From NCBI GenBank assembly GCA_036877525.1, contig JAZGTH010000123.1, positions 673,501-737,500 of the forward strand: a stretch of DNA of 64,000 nt. The letters are read 5' to 3'. The stretch is from Chromobotia macracanthus (taxonomy: Eukaryota; Chordata; Actinopteri; Cypriniformes; Botiidae). Each line of letters opens with the position of its first letter. Position 1 is the first letter of the stretch. The position numbers and the translations under genes are program-made. The notes below the pieces were generated by a model. That model was not told where the DNA came from and did no database searches. It saw only the letters and a list, made by a program, of their open reading frames with translations. Shown piece after piece: positions 26,358 to 37,305 of the stretch.

Positions 26358-27438
26358 TCAGCCGCAGAAGTCTTGATCACAGCAGTGGACGTTCACCTCT
26401 GGTGTACAGAACTCCTCACATGTGCGGGACAGGTAAGTAGCTGCAGAGAGATATATATAATAAATTGCTGTACTGTAAAAGTTCCTCTAAAAGGGAATAT
26501 ATGTATATATGTGTGTGTGGTTAATAATTGTGGTTATGTGGTTTAATGTGCTTTAACTGTGTATAATGACATGTATAACAATGTAAACATACTAAGTCGT
26601 TTTTGTTGAAGTTTTTTTGTGAGGGTTTAGATTTATCCCCATAAACCACATATAAGTGTGTTTGTGTATTTAATACATTGAATACAGTTGTTCTTTTACT
26701 GTTGGAATCTAATTTTACCTGACCTAAACCTTAAAAATGACTTGCATTAGTGTAATCTAATGTAGTCAAGTTGACTAGGACATATTAAATAATATTTAAT
26801 AATAAATAAGCACATGCCTTTTTTTTATTCTGTAGTTGTGATAGATAATTGTATAGCCAGTATAATCCACCTCTGTATCTGTATACCTAACCTAACTTGT
26901 TTTACAGAGGCAGAGACACAAAGCGTCAGTTTTGCACAAAAACGTCTCGGCACTCACCATTGGCAACAGTCTTGCAGAAGTTGGAAGATGAGGGGCATTC
27001 AGTTCTGACTTTGCAGTCTTCATCCACACAGGTGAAGCACTGAAGAGAATGTACTGCAGAGAGGAAACAGTCCACAATTTCACAGTCAGAGAGAGAAAGA
27101 GAAAGTACCTGAACTCTCATGTCTGTTTCCTTTAGCTAATGAACTAAATAAACCTTAACAAATAAAGGTATAATTGTACAAAACACATGACTACATGTAC
27201 AAATGAACTGAAACAAAACCTATTAGGGTTTAATATTAAATAAAAAGCAACACTTCCAGCCTTACTTACTTGCAAAACTATGATCCTAAACTGATTTCTG
27301 TTCACACTTTAGCATTTAATTAAATCCAATAATCAAAGACCATCTTTAAATGTCACCGATGCTACAATTACAGATAAAACACTTACCAGTCACACTGCAC
27401 ACAAGCATCACAACAAGGGCGCAAACGAGAGCCTTCAT
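26358..27438 (-). CDS. Secreted Ly6/uPAR (three-finger) family protein, three exons
   Basis: On the minus strand the coding exons are 27438-27387, 27053-26958 and 26440-26358. They are joined in phase 1 at both introns with GT/AG borders (GTAAGT and GTGAGT donors, CTGCAG acceptors), giving 76 residues. Residues 1 to about 20 form a signal peptide (MKALVCALVVMLVCSVTV). The mature chain starts near LQCFTC and has ten cysteines in Ly6-like order, ending CCDQDFCG. Exon layout (signal exon, then two LU-domain exons, all phase 1) is typical of Ly6 genes. No hydrophobic GPI-anchor tail follows, so the product should be secreted (inference). Oddities: the chain is short between the fifth and sixth cysteines, and the near-universal Asn after the last cysteine is Gly. 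Specific orthology is unknown; fish have many Ly6 genes of uncertain role. Confidence 0.8.
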
Positions 27439-27512
27439 GGTTTCAGCTTAAACAAGCTTGTTTGTTAAGCAACAATTCACAGATTTGTCTGGTGAACTGC
27501 AGGTGTGTCTTC

Positions 27513-27520
27513 TATATATA
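27513..27520 (-). promoter_or_regulatory. TATA box of the Ly6-like gene
   Basis: TATATATA on the minus strand lies about 75 bp upstream of the signal-peptide ATG. That spacing predicts transcription starting near 27485 and a 5' UTR of about 50 nt. Confidence 0.6.
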
Positions 27521-29960
27521 CTCTTCTTGCTGCAGTGCTGAGCTGACAGTAAGGTATGAATGGTATGCTGTAATACAGGTCAGATATAACTGGACACCTT
27601 GGGAAAGGAATACTTACAAATAATTTGGGTTTTTGTTTTTTATACATCAAAGAGAATAAAGATATGTACTTACTGAGATTATTGTATTTTTTTGTAATTC
27701 TACCTCAGTATGTATCTAGGTTACTAGCCTACAGTTTCAAACTATTTAAAAAACTTGTTTGTCTGTTTAACAAAAATATGAAAGTTGAAAATTTAATTAT
27801 TAAACTCAGTAAACATCACCAGTCCCCATGACCAATCAATATAATGCAAGCTTACATATAAATGTAAATTTGTTTTTGTTTATACATAAGTCATGGTAAA
27901 AAGCTAAGTCACACAGAAGTCAATTCTATTTTTACAATCATGTTTCACCAAAAAATGTACTTTGCAAATCACAGTTACATACATCAAGTCTTGCCATAAC
28001 AACAAATGTCATATAATGTCAGATAATAAAATTACTGCGTGATAAAAACTGAAGCCTGAGTAAGTACAATAAATGAATATGCATTATTTTTTGTCATAAC
28101 TTCCTGAAACCATTGCTGGGAACATTGTCCTTGTTTAGAAAAATGTCAAAGGACAGTTGGTTAGACCACATTCCACAGTCTAAATAGGTTAAATCCTTGA
28201 TTAAATATTTTAACCTCACATCTTCTCTAATTCTGCGATATATTAGATTAGATATATTTGATTGTTTGGTTAATGGGCTACTTGCATGTTTAAACACAAT
28301 ATGAATATAGGAAAAAAGTCTGAAGTAATTAAAATAATCACCAAAGGGACCTGTCAGGTGAGATGGCTGGTTTTCCAACGGCAAAAGAACTGTGTCTTAA
28401 ACTCTTCAGAACAAACAATGTGGCATTTCATTCACCAGAAAATGTAAGTAGTGTTTGTCATTTAGGTAAAGTAAACATTTTGAAGTAAAAAATGTGTAAA
28501 AAATTATTTATAATAGTTACTAAGTACTATTGAAATAGTTATCGTGACTAAAAGGCAGTTCCAGGTTTATACCTATGGCAGATTGCCAGAGAATTTTGAC
28601 TCATTCCCCAGTTTACAATGAATACAAGTCACAGAAATGTAAACCTTGTATTTATGTTACTGCGTGTTCATTTTCTTTTAGTTTCTTCTTCGTCCTCCTC
28701 ATGCATTTGTTATTTCTAGGCTCTCAGTCTCCTTGCCACCTTTCCTAACCAATCAGCCAACCAGTACACAGACATCCACAGCACTGTCACTGAACCTGAC
28801 TATCCATCCATATCAAACCTGCAGTTTGCAGGTTTTACTGGAGGCCTCTGGTGAGCTCAAATCTTATGGTGGGTGTGTTGTTCTTCTGTCTGGCCGTGAG
28901 TCTATTGCCCCAGTGCCTCTCTGGTCTGATGAACTACCACTCTCTTCCTCTTTGTAAAAGCTGATAAAGACATAAGCCAAACCATTAGTATCCTGATTCA
29001 CTTGTGCCTGAGTAATACTAATGCACAACAAGCAGACAGTTTTTGGGTCTTTTATATAGACCTACATTTTTGTAAAATTTGTAGATCATTAAGAAGTAAT
29101 TCATACAAAAATAAAAACTCTTTTATAGATTACTTACCCTCATGTCATTTCAAACCTGTATGCTTTTCATACTTAGCATCAAAGAAGTACTTGAGTAAAA
29201 AACACTTAAAGTAACTTTCACTATATTTCAAGGTTTCTGGTAACATGCAATATAGCAGGCACATATTATGTACTACTGTTATAGTACTGTATGGAGTTTG
29301 ACAAGCCCTGGTCACCATTCACTTGTTTTGTATGATACAGGGTTGTGTGAACAAACTGCCTTTATTAACATTTATATTTGTGTTTTTCAGAACAAACACA
29401 ATAACTGAAACAGGTTTGGAACAGTCATTGGTTTGGAACAGTATGAGGGTGAGTAAACTATTCCCTTAAACAAGTCAAGCAGTGATTTGATTTTTCTGGT
29501 AAACAGCCATGCATCACCAACGCTGAACGGTCAGTGTTCGATGTTCCCAGATCAGCACAAAAGAAACACTAGTCTAGACTAATCAAAGACGCAGTTATGT
29601 AATCACTCCAGTGTTCCGTGACATAATTAAACTCCCCTTCAGATTGGCAGGAATTCTGACAGGAGAAGGTCGCCAGATTAACTCACAAGAGGTACAAAAG
29701 ACCTCTTTATTTTGGGGTGAGACAGAATTAAACTAATATTCAAATTTTGGAGCTACTATAGTCTGTCTCACTCATTTTTCTCTCATGCTCTCTCCCTCTC
29801 TGTATCTGTTCCAGAGGTGGCATGAATACGATTTTCTCTGACTGTGCCCCCCCAAACACATACTCAGTGGGTAGTGCAGTGACACAGACAGAATAGAATG
29901 AAAAGAGGCAGTCAGGAGACTATGTGGACAAGCACAAACAATTCTGGGCTCATGCACACA
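27521..29960. other. Intergenic DNA between the Ly6-like gene and gfap
   Basis: About 2.4 kb of AT-rich sequence with no convincing exon on either strand. A 96-codon minus-strand open frame at 28094-28384 has no recognised domain and no splice or promoter support. The part next to gfap probably holds glial regulatory elements, but none could be named from sequence. Confidence 0.4.
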
Positions 29961-29989
29961 CAGGCACACACACCCTGGCCTTTGCCCTC

Positions 29990-30057
29990 CCCATTGGACC
30001 CTCTCTTTCTCTTTGCCTCTCTCTCTCCCATTCTCTCTCCCCCCCTCTTCTATAAAA
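29990..30057 (+). promoter_or_regulatory. gfap: gfap core promoter with TATA box
   Basis: A TATAAAA at 30051-30057 lies 40 bp before the gfap ATG, implying a very short leader (under 20 nt), as in mammalian GFAP. An inverted CCAAT word (CCCATTGGACC) at about 29990-30000 and a long CT-rich tract lie just upstream. Confidence 0.75.
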
Positions 30058-30096
30058 GCCTGATGTTCACCCACCCTCGATCCCATTTTTCTTGCC

Positions 30097-33000
30097 ATGG
30101 AGACCCAGCGTACTTTCTCGTCCTACCGAAAACGTTTTGGGACTTCAGGAGGCTCCCCGTCTGTGGGAGTCTCCAGTCGCCTCAGCACAAGCCGCCTGTC
30201 TCTCCACAGCAGCCCACGGCACCTCACCTCCAGCCCCATGACCCTCTCCACCTCTCGCCTGTCTCTGGGTGGAGAAAGACTGGACTTCTCAGCTGACTCT
30301 CTGCTGAAGGCCCAGTACCGAGAGACACGCACCAATGAGAAGGTGGAGATGATGGGGCTGAACGACCGCTTCGCCAGCTACATCGAGAAAGTGCGCTTCC
30401 TGGAACAGCAGAATAAGATGCTGGTGGCAGAATTGAACCAGCTGAGGGGCAAGGAGCCGAGTCGCTTGGGGGACATCTACCAGGAGGAGCTGAGGGAGCT
30501 GCGCAGGCAGGTGGATGGCCTTAATGCTGGTAAAGCCAGACTGGAGATAGAAAGAGACAACCTGGCTGCAGATTTGGTCACTGTTAAGCAGAGGTAAGAA
30601 CACTCCTGCATGAACCATCTCAGGCTTCAAAAGTGAACTTTCAAAAACAGAAACATATTATTGTAAGTAAAAAAAATGCTTGTCCAAAACTCCTTCTGTA
30701 AACCTTCTGTATTTCACTATCAACCTTCTGTAACTGAAACAAAACAGAAAAAAGAAAAAACAAAGGGATATGACAGTCCATTAATATACAATTAGAAAAT
30801 AAAGTATAAAACAAGTTTTATGAAACACACATCAAAGTAAACTTTTCTGATTATGTCAACTGACTTCCAAGCTGTGGGCAACTTCTATTTACTAGTCCTT
30901 TTTAAAACAATTTTATGTTTATTATGTATGAGCTACAGTGTTCCTGTAGCTCAGTTGGTAGTGCATTGCTATAGCAGTACAGAGATTGTGGGTTTGATAC
31001 CTGAGGAATATTGATAAAATGTTTGACTTGGATACACTGTACGTTGCTTTGGATAAAAGCATCTGCCAAAAGCATAAATGAAAATGTAAATGAGTAGGTG
31101 TGCCTATCTTGGGTGAAGAAACATGGCCACCATTTTTTAATTAACTAGTTTATTTCAGCTACACCCATTACTAAAAGTTACATTAAATCAAGCCTACAAC
31201 CCTACTGTACCACATACCTAACATTTTCAATATAATTGGGTGTACTAAAGAGCTCAGTGTTTATTAACGTGGCAGTGTCATAAGACACCATCAGTAAATG
31301 GTTTACCTAGAACTTGACTGGCTGGTACAAAGCACACACGCACACCCAAACCCCAGCTGTACACATTTGGGCTGAACTGGAGCATTGATTTCAATCCAAA
31401 GACCCCATTAAAAAATATCAGCACCTTGCTTCACTGATGCTCTTGTGTCTGAATACATCAAATCCTCTCAGCCGTGTTTCAAAGATTTCCTGGAAGAGTG
31501 AAAGCTGTTAGGCACCAAAGAGAGGAGCTACCTTCTATTATCCCACATGCTATTCAAATTAAATAATTAAGGAGCACCTGCGGTTGGGGTGTTTGGTTGC
31601 CTACGTACTTTTGGTCATTTAGTGCATTCCAGGTTAGACTGGTTAGAAGAATGTTGAGACAAACTGAAGAACCACAAAAGAAGTTCAACAGCCATGTCAA
31701 AGAATCGCCATATATTTTAAGTGTCCTTAAGGAAAGAACATTCTTTTTCTTAAGAGTCTCTTAAGAATGCACAAGTACTATACTGTAGTGTTGCCAGTGT
31801 GAAATGTGCAGAATTTATAGCACTTGGAAGCAATTCACTAAGGGGCTCCTCATTTCTTTCTCATTCTGTCCCACACTGCTTCACTTTTCAAACTAAAGCC
31901 TGACACACAGAATGGTATGGGGGCAGGGAAGGGCTCAATACCTCTGTGAGGCAGCAACAAAGGAAACACACCCCATGCAGATGCCCTGTTGTTAGTCCAG
32001 TTCTGAGAAAGAAGAGCCACATTTATAACCAAATTCCAAACCTGCATATTTTTAACTTAACAATCACTGTGTTGCCCCATACCAGGAAGTTTAAAGAAAT
32101 TCAGTGAAGTAATCTGGTTTGAGATGAAAACATCTTATCTAAACATCTAATTTATCTGAAATAAAAAATATCTAATCTAAATCTAATCTAATCTAAACCT
32201 ATATCTAAGAAACTTCTAAAACAGCCCTGGCAAAACACAAATGAAGGTCAACAGAGAGACATTTTTCAATATAGCAAAGCTTTAATAAGGTACATCATTT
32301 CACTGGCATCCAATTGTTGTAACTTTTTCATGACTTGACTTAATGTAGTTAAATCAAAGTGATTTTGATTTAGAACAGAATTTAGGTCTATTATTATTAG
32401 TTATTAGAATAATCTAGTTAAGTCTAGGTTTTTGACTGCAGGTCCTAATACAAAATGATTTTTTTTTTGTATTAGGATCTATTCAAGCCTTTTTACTCTT
32501 ATTTGTGTGCACTGTAAAAAATACTTTGCTGCCTTACATTTTTAAGTTTAATCAACTTGGCTATACAAGTAATTTCAACTTTATATTTTAAATCCTGACT
32601 GGTATAACTTATAAAATAGGTTAAGCAATTTTCCAACTATTTCTTATAAGTTACCACCACTGAACACCAGTCAAGATTACAAAGAATAAGTTGAAATGAC
32701 TTTTTAATTTAACTTAAAAATGTAAGTTTTTTTTACAGTTTGTTCAAGCTAGAAATTGCTTATTGCTTGTGTTGAAGTATTTTGAACCACCTCTGTACAT
32801 CATATGAATGTGTATATACTCCATAGTCCACCCCGTGGGAAACACTGGTATCTGCAGTGTGTGTGTGTGCATGTGTGCATGAATAGCTAATAGGGCATGA
32901 ATGATCCATTGAACTATGTCCTGCCCCCTGATGCAGGTCTCGCAACACAATGACAGATCACCTCCAACAAAATATGTATCTTACTGTGAACCACTTATCA

Positions 33001-36000
33001 CAACTCATAATTATGTATGAGTTAAAATAGTATATTAATAATAATATATTATTATAATAATAAATAATTACAATAATAAATAATTATATTATAATAATAC
33101 AATAATAATAATTTATTTATAATAAATAACCTTTTATTTTAGTTGTGTGTTCCTGTAGTTCAACTGATACAGCATTGTGTTAGCAGCGCAACTATTGTGG
33201 GTTCAATTCCCAGGGAACACGTACTGATAAATTGTATACCTTGATAAATTGTATAACCTGAATGAACTGTAAGTCACTTTAAAGCATCTGCCAAATGCAT
33301 AAATGTAAACGATGCGCTTTGGGAGCTACAAAGATTTGTAATATTCATAACATCTGTGAGCAATGAATAACAATTGGATGTTATTCGTCAGCACCAGTCA
33401 TCACCATGACCAGATCTCCCCAATAGTCAGATCAGTGTTTTGGTTACCCCATCCTGGTTAAAAATTTTTTGTGATTCTTTGGTGAGATAAATTACTTTAG
33501 GGATGGTCACTGGTTTCTTATTACTCTTTCAGACTGCAAGATGAGACTGCCCTGCGGCAAGAGGCAGAAAATAACCTCAACACCTACAGACAGGTAAAAA
33601 ACCTCCATTTCCATCTTATATGAATTCATATGAATCATGAATAAGTTATTATATTGCTGTCATAAATGTGGCATGCGACTGGTGATTGTAGGATGTGGAT
33701 GAAGCAGCTCTGAACCGCATGCAACTGGAGAGAAAGATTGAAGCTCTGCAGGATGAGATCAATTTCCTCAAGAAGGTCCATGAGGAGGTTTGTTATCTCT
33801 CTCACTTATGCCCCTTCCAGTTTGCTGATCTGACTAATGCGGCCAATCAGAATGCAGAGGCTCTGAGACAAGTCAAACAGGATGCCAATGTATATAGTTG
33901 CCATCTGTTCATTTAATTCCTGTCACTCCATGTTTTGCTCTAGGGTTTTGTTCAGAAGAGCAAAAAAAAAATCTCACCTTTCAACATAATACTACAGGTT
34001 CTTTTAGTTTTTAGTCAATAGGAACAATTTTTATAAACCCAAACCAATTCATGTGTGGTTTGGAATATGATTCAACTCTGATTTGTGGAATGTGGTTTTA
34101 AACCTGAAAGGTCAGATTTAAAATTTGAAAAAACAAATCCGATTTGTGTGCAGTGTGAAGCCCTAGATGCTCTCAGAGGCGAACAAAGAATCAAACACAC
34201 TGCATTGCTTTGTAGCCTATTATTACATTGACTCATAAACCAATCATTCTGTTTGTAGGAGATGAGGGAGCTGCAGGAGCAGTTGATGGCCCAACAGGTT
34301 CATGTGGACCTGGATGTATCTAAGCCTGACTTAACTGCTGCACTGAAGGAGATCAGAGCTCAGTTTGAGGCCATGGCCAGCTCTAATATGCAGGAGACGG
34401 AGGAGTGGTATCGATCAAAGGTAACATAAACAAACATACATGCTTTCTCCCTAGTGATTTTATCTCTTTTGCTTTAAATTGTTATAAAGGCAATCTAAAC
34501 TGCTTGTGCCCACCCCCCTTCCAGTTTGTTGACCTGACTGATGCAGCCAATCGGAATGCAGAGGCTCTGAGACAAGCCAAGCAGGAGGCCAATGAGTATC
34601 GTCGGCAGGTTCAGAGCCTGACCTGTGACCTGGATTCTCTCCGTGGGACTGTAAGTATTTCATTTCATCTACCAACTTGCTCATAACACTGATGATGGTC
34701 AGACTCTTTCACAAGCTGACTGTGAAACACAAAGCAGTACATCCAGTGTGTTTTAGTTTTAGGTTGTAAGAATGTTTACCTAACATGTCTATTAGATTAC
34801 AAAAATGTTAAAAATGTTATTTTGAAAGGTGTAGGACTATTCAAAATGTCCAGGCTTTTAGATGTTGTATTAACAGTGGTTGGTTATAAGAAAATTATAC
34901 TTTTTACATTATACTTTTACAACATTATACATATTCAAACGTTTTAATTATGTAATGTTTTTATAACATTCCACTAACAACTTAAGAACAACGTTTAGAT
35001 ATATGATATATAACATTAAAAAAAGTTACACTAACGTTACTGCAAGAATGCTTTTAATAACATTGAGGACTTTTAGAGAATGTTAGTCAACAGTCTGGGA
35101 ATGTTTTCTGTTAGCTTGGTATGGGAGGTTTGGAAGAACTCTGCCCCCGAATGTTATTGTGTAACGTCATTATAGATAGAAATCTTCTCAAAATCTTAAA
35201 CTTCTTTCACTCTGTTCTAGAATGAGTCCCTGGAGCGCCAGCTGCGAGAGATGGAGGAACGTTTTACTCTAGAGACAGCTGGTTACCAGGATACCATTGC
35301 CCGTCTGGAGGATGAGATCCAGATGTTGAAGGAGGAAATGGCCAGACACCTGCAGGAGTACCAGGACCTGCTTAATGTAAAACTGGCCCTGGACATAGAG
35401 ATCGCCACCTACAGGAAGTTGCTTGAAGGGGAAGAAAGCAGGTAAGAGGCACAAACCAAAATGACAATCAACTAAAAATAAAATGATCTGTAATTAAACT
35501 CCTGTTCTTCTGCCTCTTCTAGAATCACAGTTCCAGTGCAGAACTTCACTAATTTACAGTTTAGAGGTGAATAATTCTTTATTGAAGTTTATTTATTGAT
35601 TACTGCTATTTCTCAGTTTGTACAGCTGTAATTGTCTCTTGATTTAATACTTTATATATTATGTTTTATCAGAGACCAGCATGGACACTAAATTGACTCC
35701 AGAAGCACATGTAAAGAGGAGCATAGTTGTGCGAACTGTTGAGACTCGTGATGGAGAGGTAAACACAACAGGGCACTATTTATTAAACTACATACATGAT
35801 TCATTTAAAGATTTCAACATCTACCACGTTTGAATCTATCTACAGTATATCACCAGCAGGTGGCAGTCTTTTCTAACAATCTCTGCAACAGATCTGAACG
35901 AATTGAATTGACAATACAAAATTGTTCATTTACTTTTTAATTTGTGCTGTATTTTTTACTTCAGCTAAAACTAACCTATTAAATCTCTCTTTTTAAAGAT

Positions 36001-36040
36001 TATTAAAGAGTCCACTACTGAGAGGAAGGATTTGCCATGA
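30097..36040 (+). CDS. gfap: Glial fibrillary acidic protein, complete
   Basis: Nine exons: 30097-30593, 33533-33593, 33692-33787, 34259-34420, 34525-34650, 35221-35441, 35523-35566, 35673-35758 and 35999-36040. All phases fit: 1335 nt, 444 residues (human GFAP has 432). An Arg/Ser-rich head (about 1-79, starting METQRTFSSYRKRF) precedes the rod. The rod-start motif (NEKVEMMGLNDRFASYIEKV) begins at 80, and the rod-end motif TYRKLLEGEE lies at 377-386. A short tail ends EVIKES. The segments KPDLTAALKEIRAQFEAMAS and TEEWYRSK, and the tail, fit GFAP better than vimentin, desmin or peripherin, which share this exon plan. The single rod cysteine in SLTCDLDSLRG is kept. Role: type III intermediate filament of astrocytes and radial glia. 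The TATA box is 40 bp upstream. Intron 3 holds a partial copy of exon 5. Confidence 0.94.
30941..31095 (+). mobile_element. tRNA-derived SINE
   Basis: A tRNA-like head (TTCCTGTAGCTCAGTTGGTA), a B-box region (GTGGGTTTGATACC) and a tail with CTTTGGATAAAAGCATCTGC then CATAAATGAAAATGTAAATG. This is a complete head-to-tail fish SINE in gfap intron 1. Confidence 0.85.
32510..32740. mobile_element. Palindromic MITE with CACTG ends (copy 1)
   Basis: Begins CACTGTAAAAAATACTTTGC and ends in TTTTTTTTACAGTT, the inverted complement with a decayed last base. Inner blocks are also inverted copies: AAGTAATTTCAACTT against AAGTTGAAATGACTT, and CCTGACTGG against CCAGTCAAG. In gfap intron 1. CACTG termini suggest a non-autonomous EnSpm/CACTA element (inference). 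Confidence 0.7.
33147..33312 (+). mobile_element. tRNA-derived SINE
   Basis: Head GTTCCTGTAGTTCAACTGAT, B box GTGGGTTCAATTCCC, and tail AAAGCATCTGCCAAATGCAT followed by AAATGTAAA. It contains a short internal duplication (TGATAAATTGTATA twice). In gfap intron 1. Confidence 0.85.
33821..33889 (+). pseudogene. gfap: Partial duplicate of gfap exon 5 inside intron 3
   Basis: 69 nt match the first 69 nt of gfap exon 5 (34525-34593) at 61 positions, and the copy also keeps the CCCCTTCCAG acceptor. The translation FADLTNAANQNAEALRQVKQ differs from exon 5 by 5 of 23 residues, without stops. It starts 33 nt after exon 3. Those 33 nt are also open in frame, and a GT follows the copy at 33890. Normal splicing from exon 3 into it would need a 33-nt intron, too short for vertebrates, so it is probably not translated in the main form. 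Confidence 0.85.
34755..35130 (-). mobile_element. Palindromic DNA repeat family A (copy 2)
   Basis: The orientation is opposite to the 14.7-kb and 59.1-kb copies. It begins GGTTGTAAGAATGTTTACCT and ends near AGAATGTTAGTCAACAGTCT and GGGAATGTTTTCTGTTAGCT. Lies in gfap intron 5, directly upstream of exon 6. Confidence 0.6.
35853..35866 (+). promoter_or_regulatory. CTCF-like site in gfap intron 8
   Basis: CCAGCAGGTGGCAG matches the CTCF core CCASYAGRKGGCRS at every position. Such words can occur by chance or through repeats; no binding data are available. Confidence 0.35.
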
Positions 36041-37305
36041 TAATTCTCAGGCACTGGATTGGCTGGAGCCGGAAATTCCCTCCACCCTCAATAATGCTTG
36101 TGGATGCTGTGATCAAAGCTCACCACTGTCAAATGTCAGAGTGTTTCTCCCGGCTTATCCTTTTCCCCAGAGTTCTGTCATCTGCTTCAAAAACATACAA
36201 TTACAATGAGATATTAGAGCAACTGTGGTATGAGCAAGAACAGAGGGCTTCCATCACTTCCATTACTTATGTTTGCTTTACATTATTTTTTCTCTCCATC
36301 TGTCTCTCTGTATTATGAGAGTATACAAGTTTTCTCTGTGTTGTGAGAGTATACTAGTTTTTTGCTGTGTTGTGAGAGTATACTAGTTTTCTCTGTGTTG
36401 TGAGAGTAAACTAGTTTTATCTGTATTATGAGAGTATACTAATTTTCTCTGTGTTATGAAAGTATACTAGTTTTCTCTGTGTACTAGTTTATCTCTGTGT
36501 TGTGAGAGTATACTAGTTTATCTCTGTGTTGTGAGAGTATACTAGTTTATCTCAGAATGTGCCATGATGAAGTCATGGTTGGTCAGATGAAGGTAGGATG
36601 TAGAACAGGATGTTTAAGTATAGTTAGTGGCCAGGGTGGAGGATGGGCAAAGTATTTTAAGCGACATAGTTTACAGTAAGCACAAACTTAGAGGACATGT
36701 TCTGAAGTTTGTTGTAGTATTAGATGCAGAAGATGAGGTTTGGAAATGATAGTTTTTGAGTCTGAATGGTCTTGGTGAAGGTAAGGCAGAATGATACTGT
36801 AAAAACACAGGATTTCTGAGAGAGTTTTAAGGAAATGATTTTGTTAGTGGTGCTATATGAACATTTCACCTGAAAGTTTTCCCCCTCACTGTGCATACAG
36901 ATTTGTTTAGGCACAGTGGCTAATTCATCTTTTTGGACCCAGGTTAAAATGCTTTAAAATGCGATGATACTTGTTGACTGTTCGACCTGTAGTAAAATGA
37001 TTTAATATAGAATAGGTAAATTCTAATCTATAATTCTTACCATTTTTATCATTTTCATTATATACACCTCTGGACACATACACGTTACCCATCACGTAAA
37101 CAAATGAATTAGTGGAAAGGATGTTTATTTTGGACCTGTTCTGCTATTGCTTTTTGTTACTGATATATTTTTATTATCCTTCTGTGAGATAATACTGCCA
37201 AGTAACAAATGAACCATGTTATGAACTGAGGCCTAATTTGAATACTACTGTATACTTAACTTAGAAGGTAACTTTGTTGTGGCAGCTAATAATAATAGCA
37301 ATAAA
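36041..37305 (+). other. gfap: Probable gfap 3' UTR
   Basis: No exon follows the stop. The first good polyadenylation signal seen is AATAAA at 37300-37305, which would give a 3' UTR of about 1.26 kb that includes the minisatellite at 36299-36555. This is inferred. Confidence 0.45.
36299..36555. repeat. Minisatellite, unit about 28-29 bp
   Basis: About nine imperfect head-to-tail copies of a unit containing TGTTGTGAGAGTATACTAGT followed by TTTCTCTG. Variants carry TATTATGAGAG, TTATGAAAG or TTTATCTC, and one unit is truncated. It begins about 260 bp after the gfap stop. Confidence 0.9.

Noticed and set aside
28094..28384. 96-codon minus-strand open frame
   Set aside because: No recognised domain, no signal peptide, AT-rich codon use and no promoter or splice support.
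29772..30098. 108-codon minus-strand open frame upstream of gfap
   Set aside because: Low-complexity Arg/Glu/Gly composition from the CT-rich gfap promoter tract; antisense shadow.
30941..31012. Possible tRNA gene
   Set aside because: A tRNA-like head with A and B boxes is present, but it runs into a fish SINE tail and sequence diverges from a foldable tRNA; several copies occur in the window.
36299..36555. CRISPR-like array
   Set aside because: Units are directly adjacent without distinct spacers and the DNA is vertebrate; it is a minisatellite.
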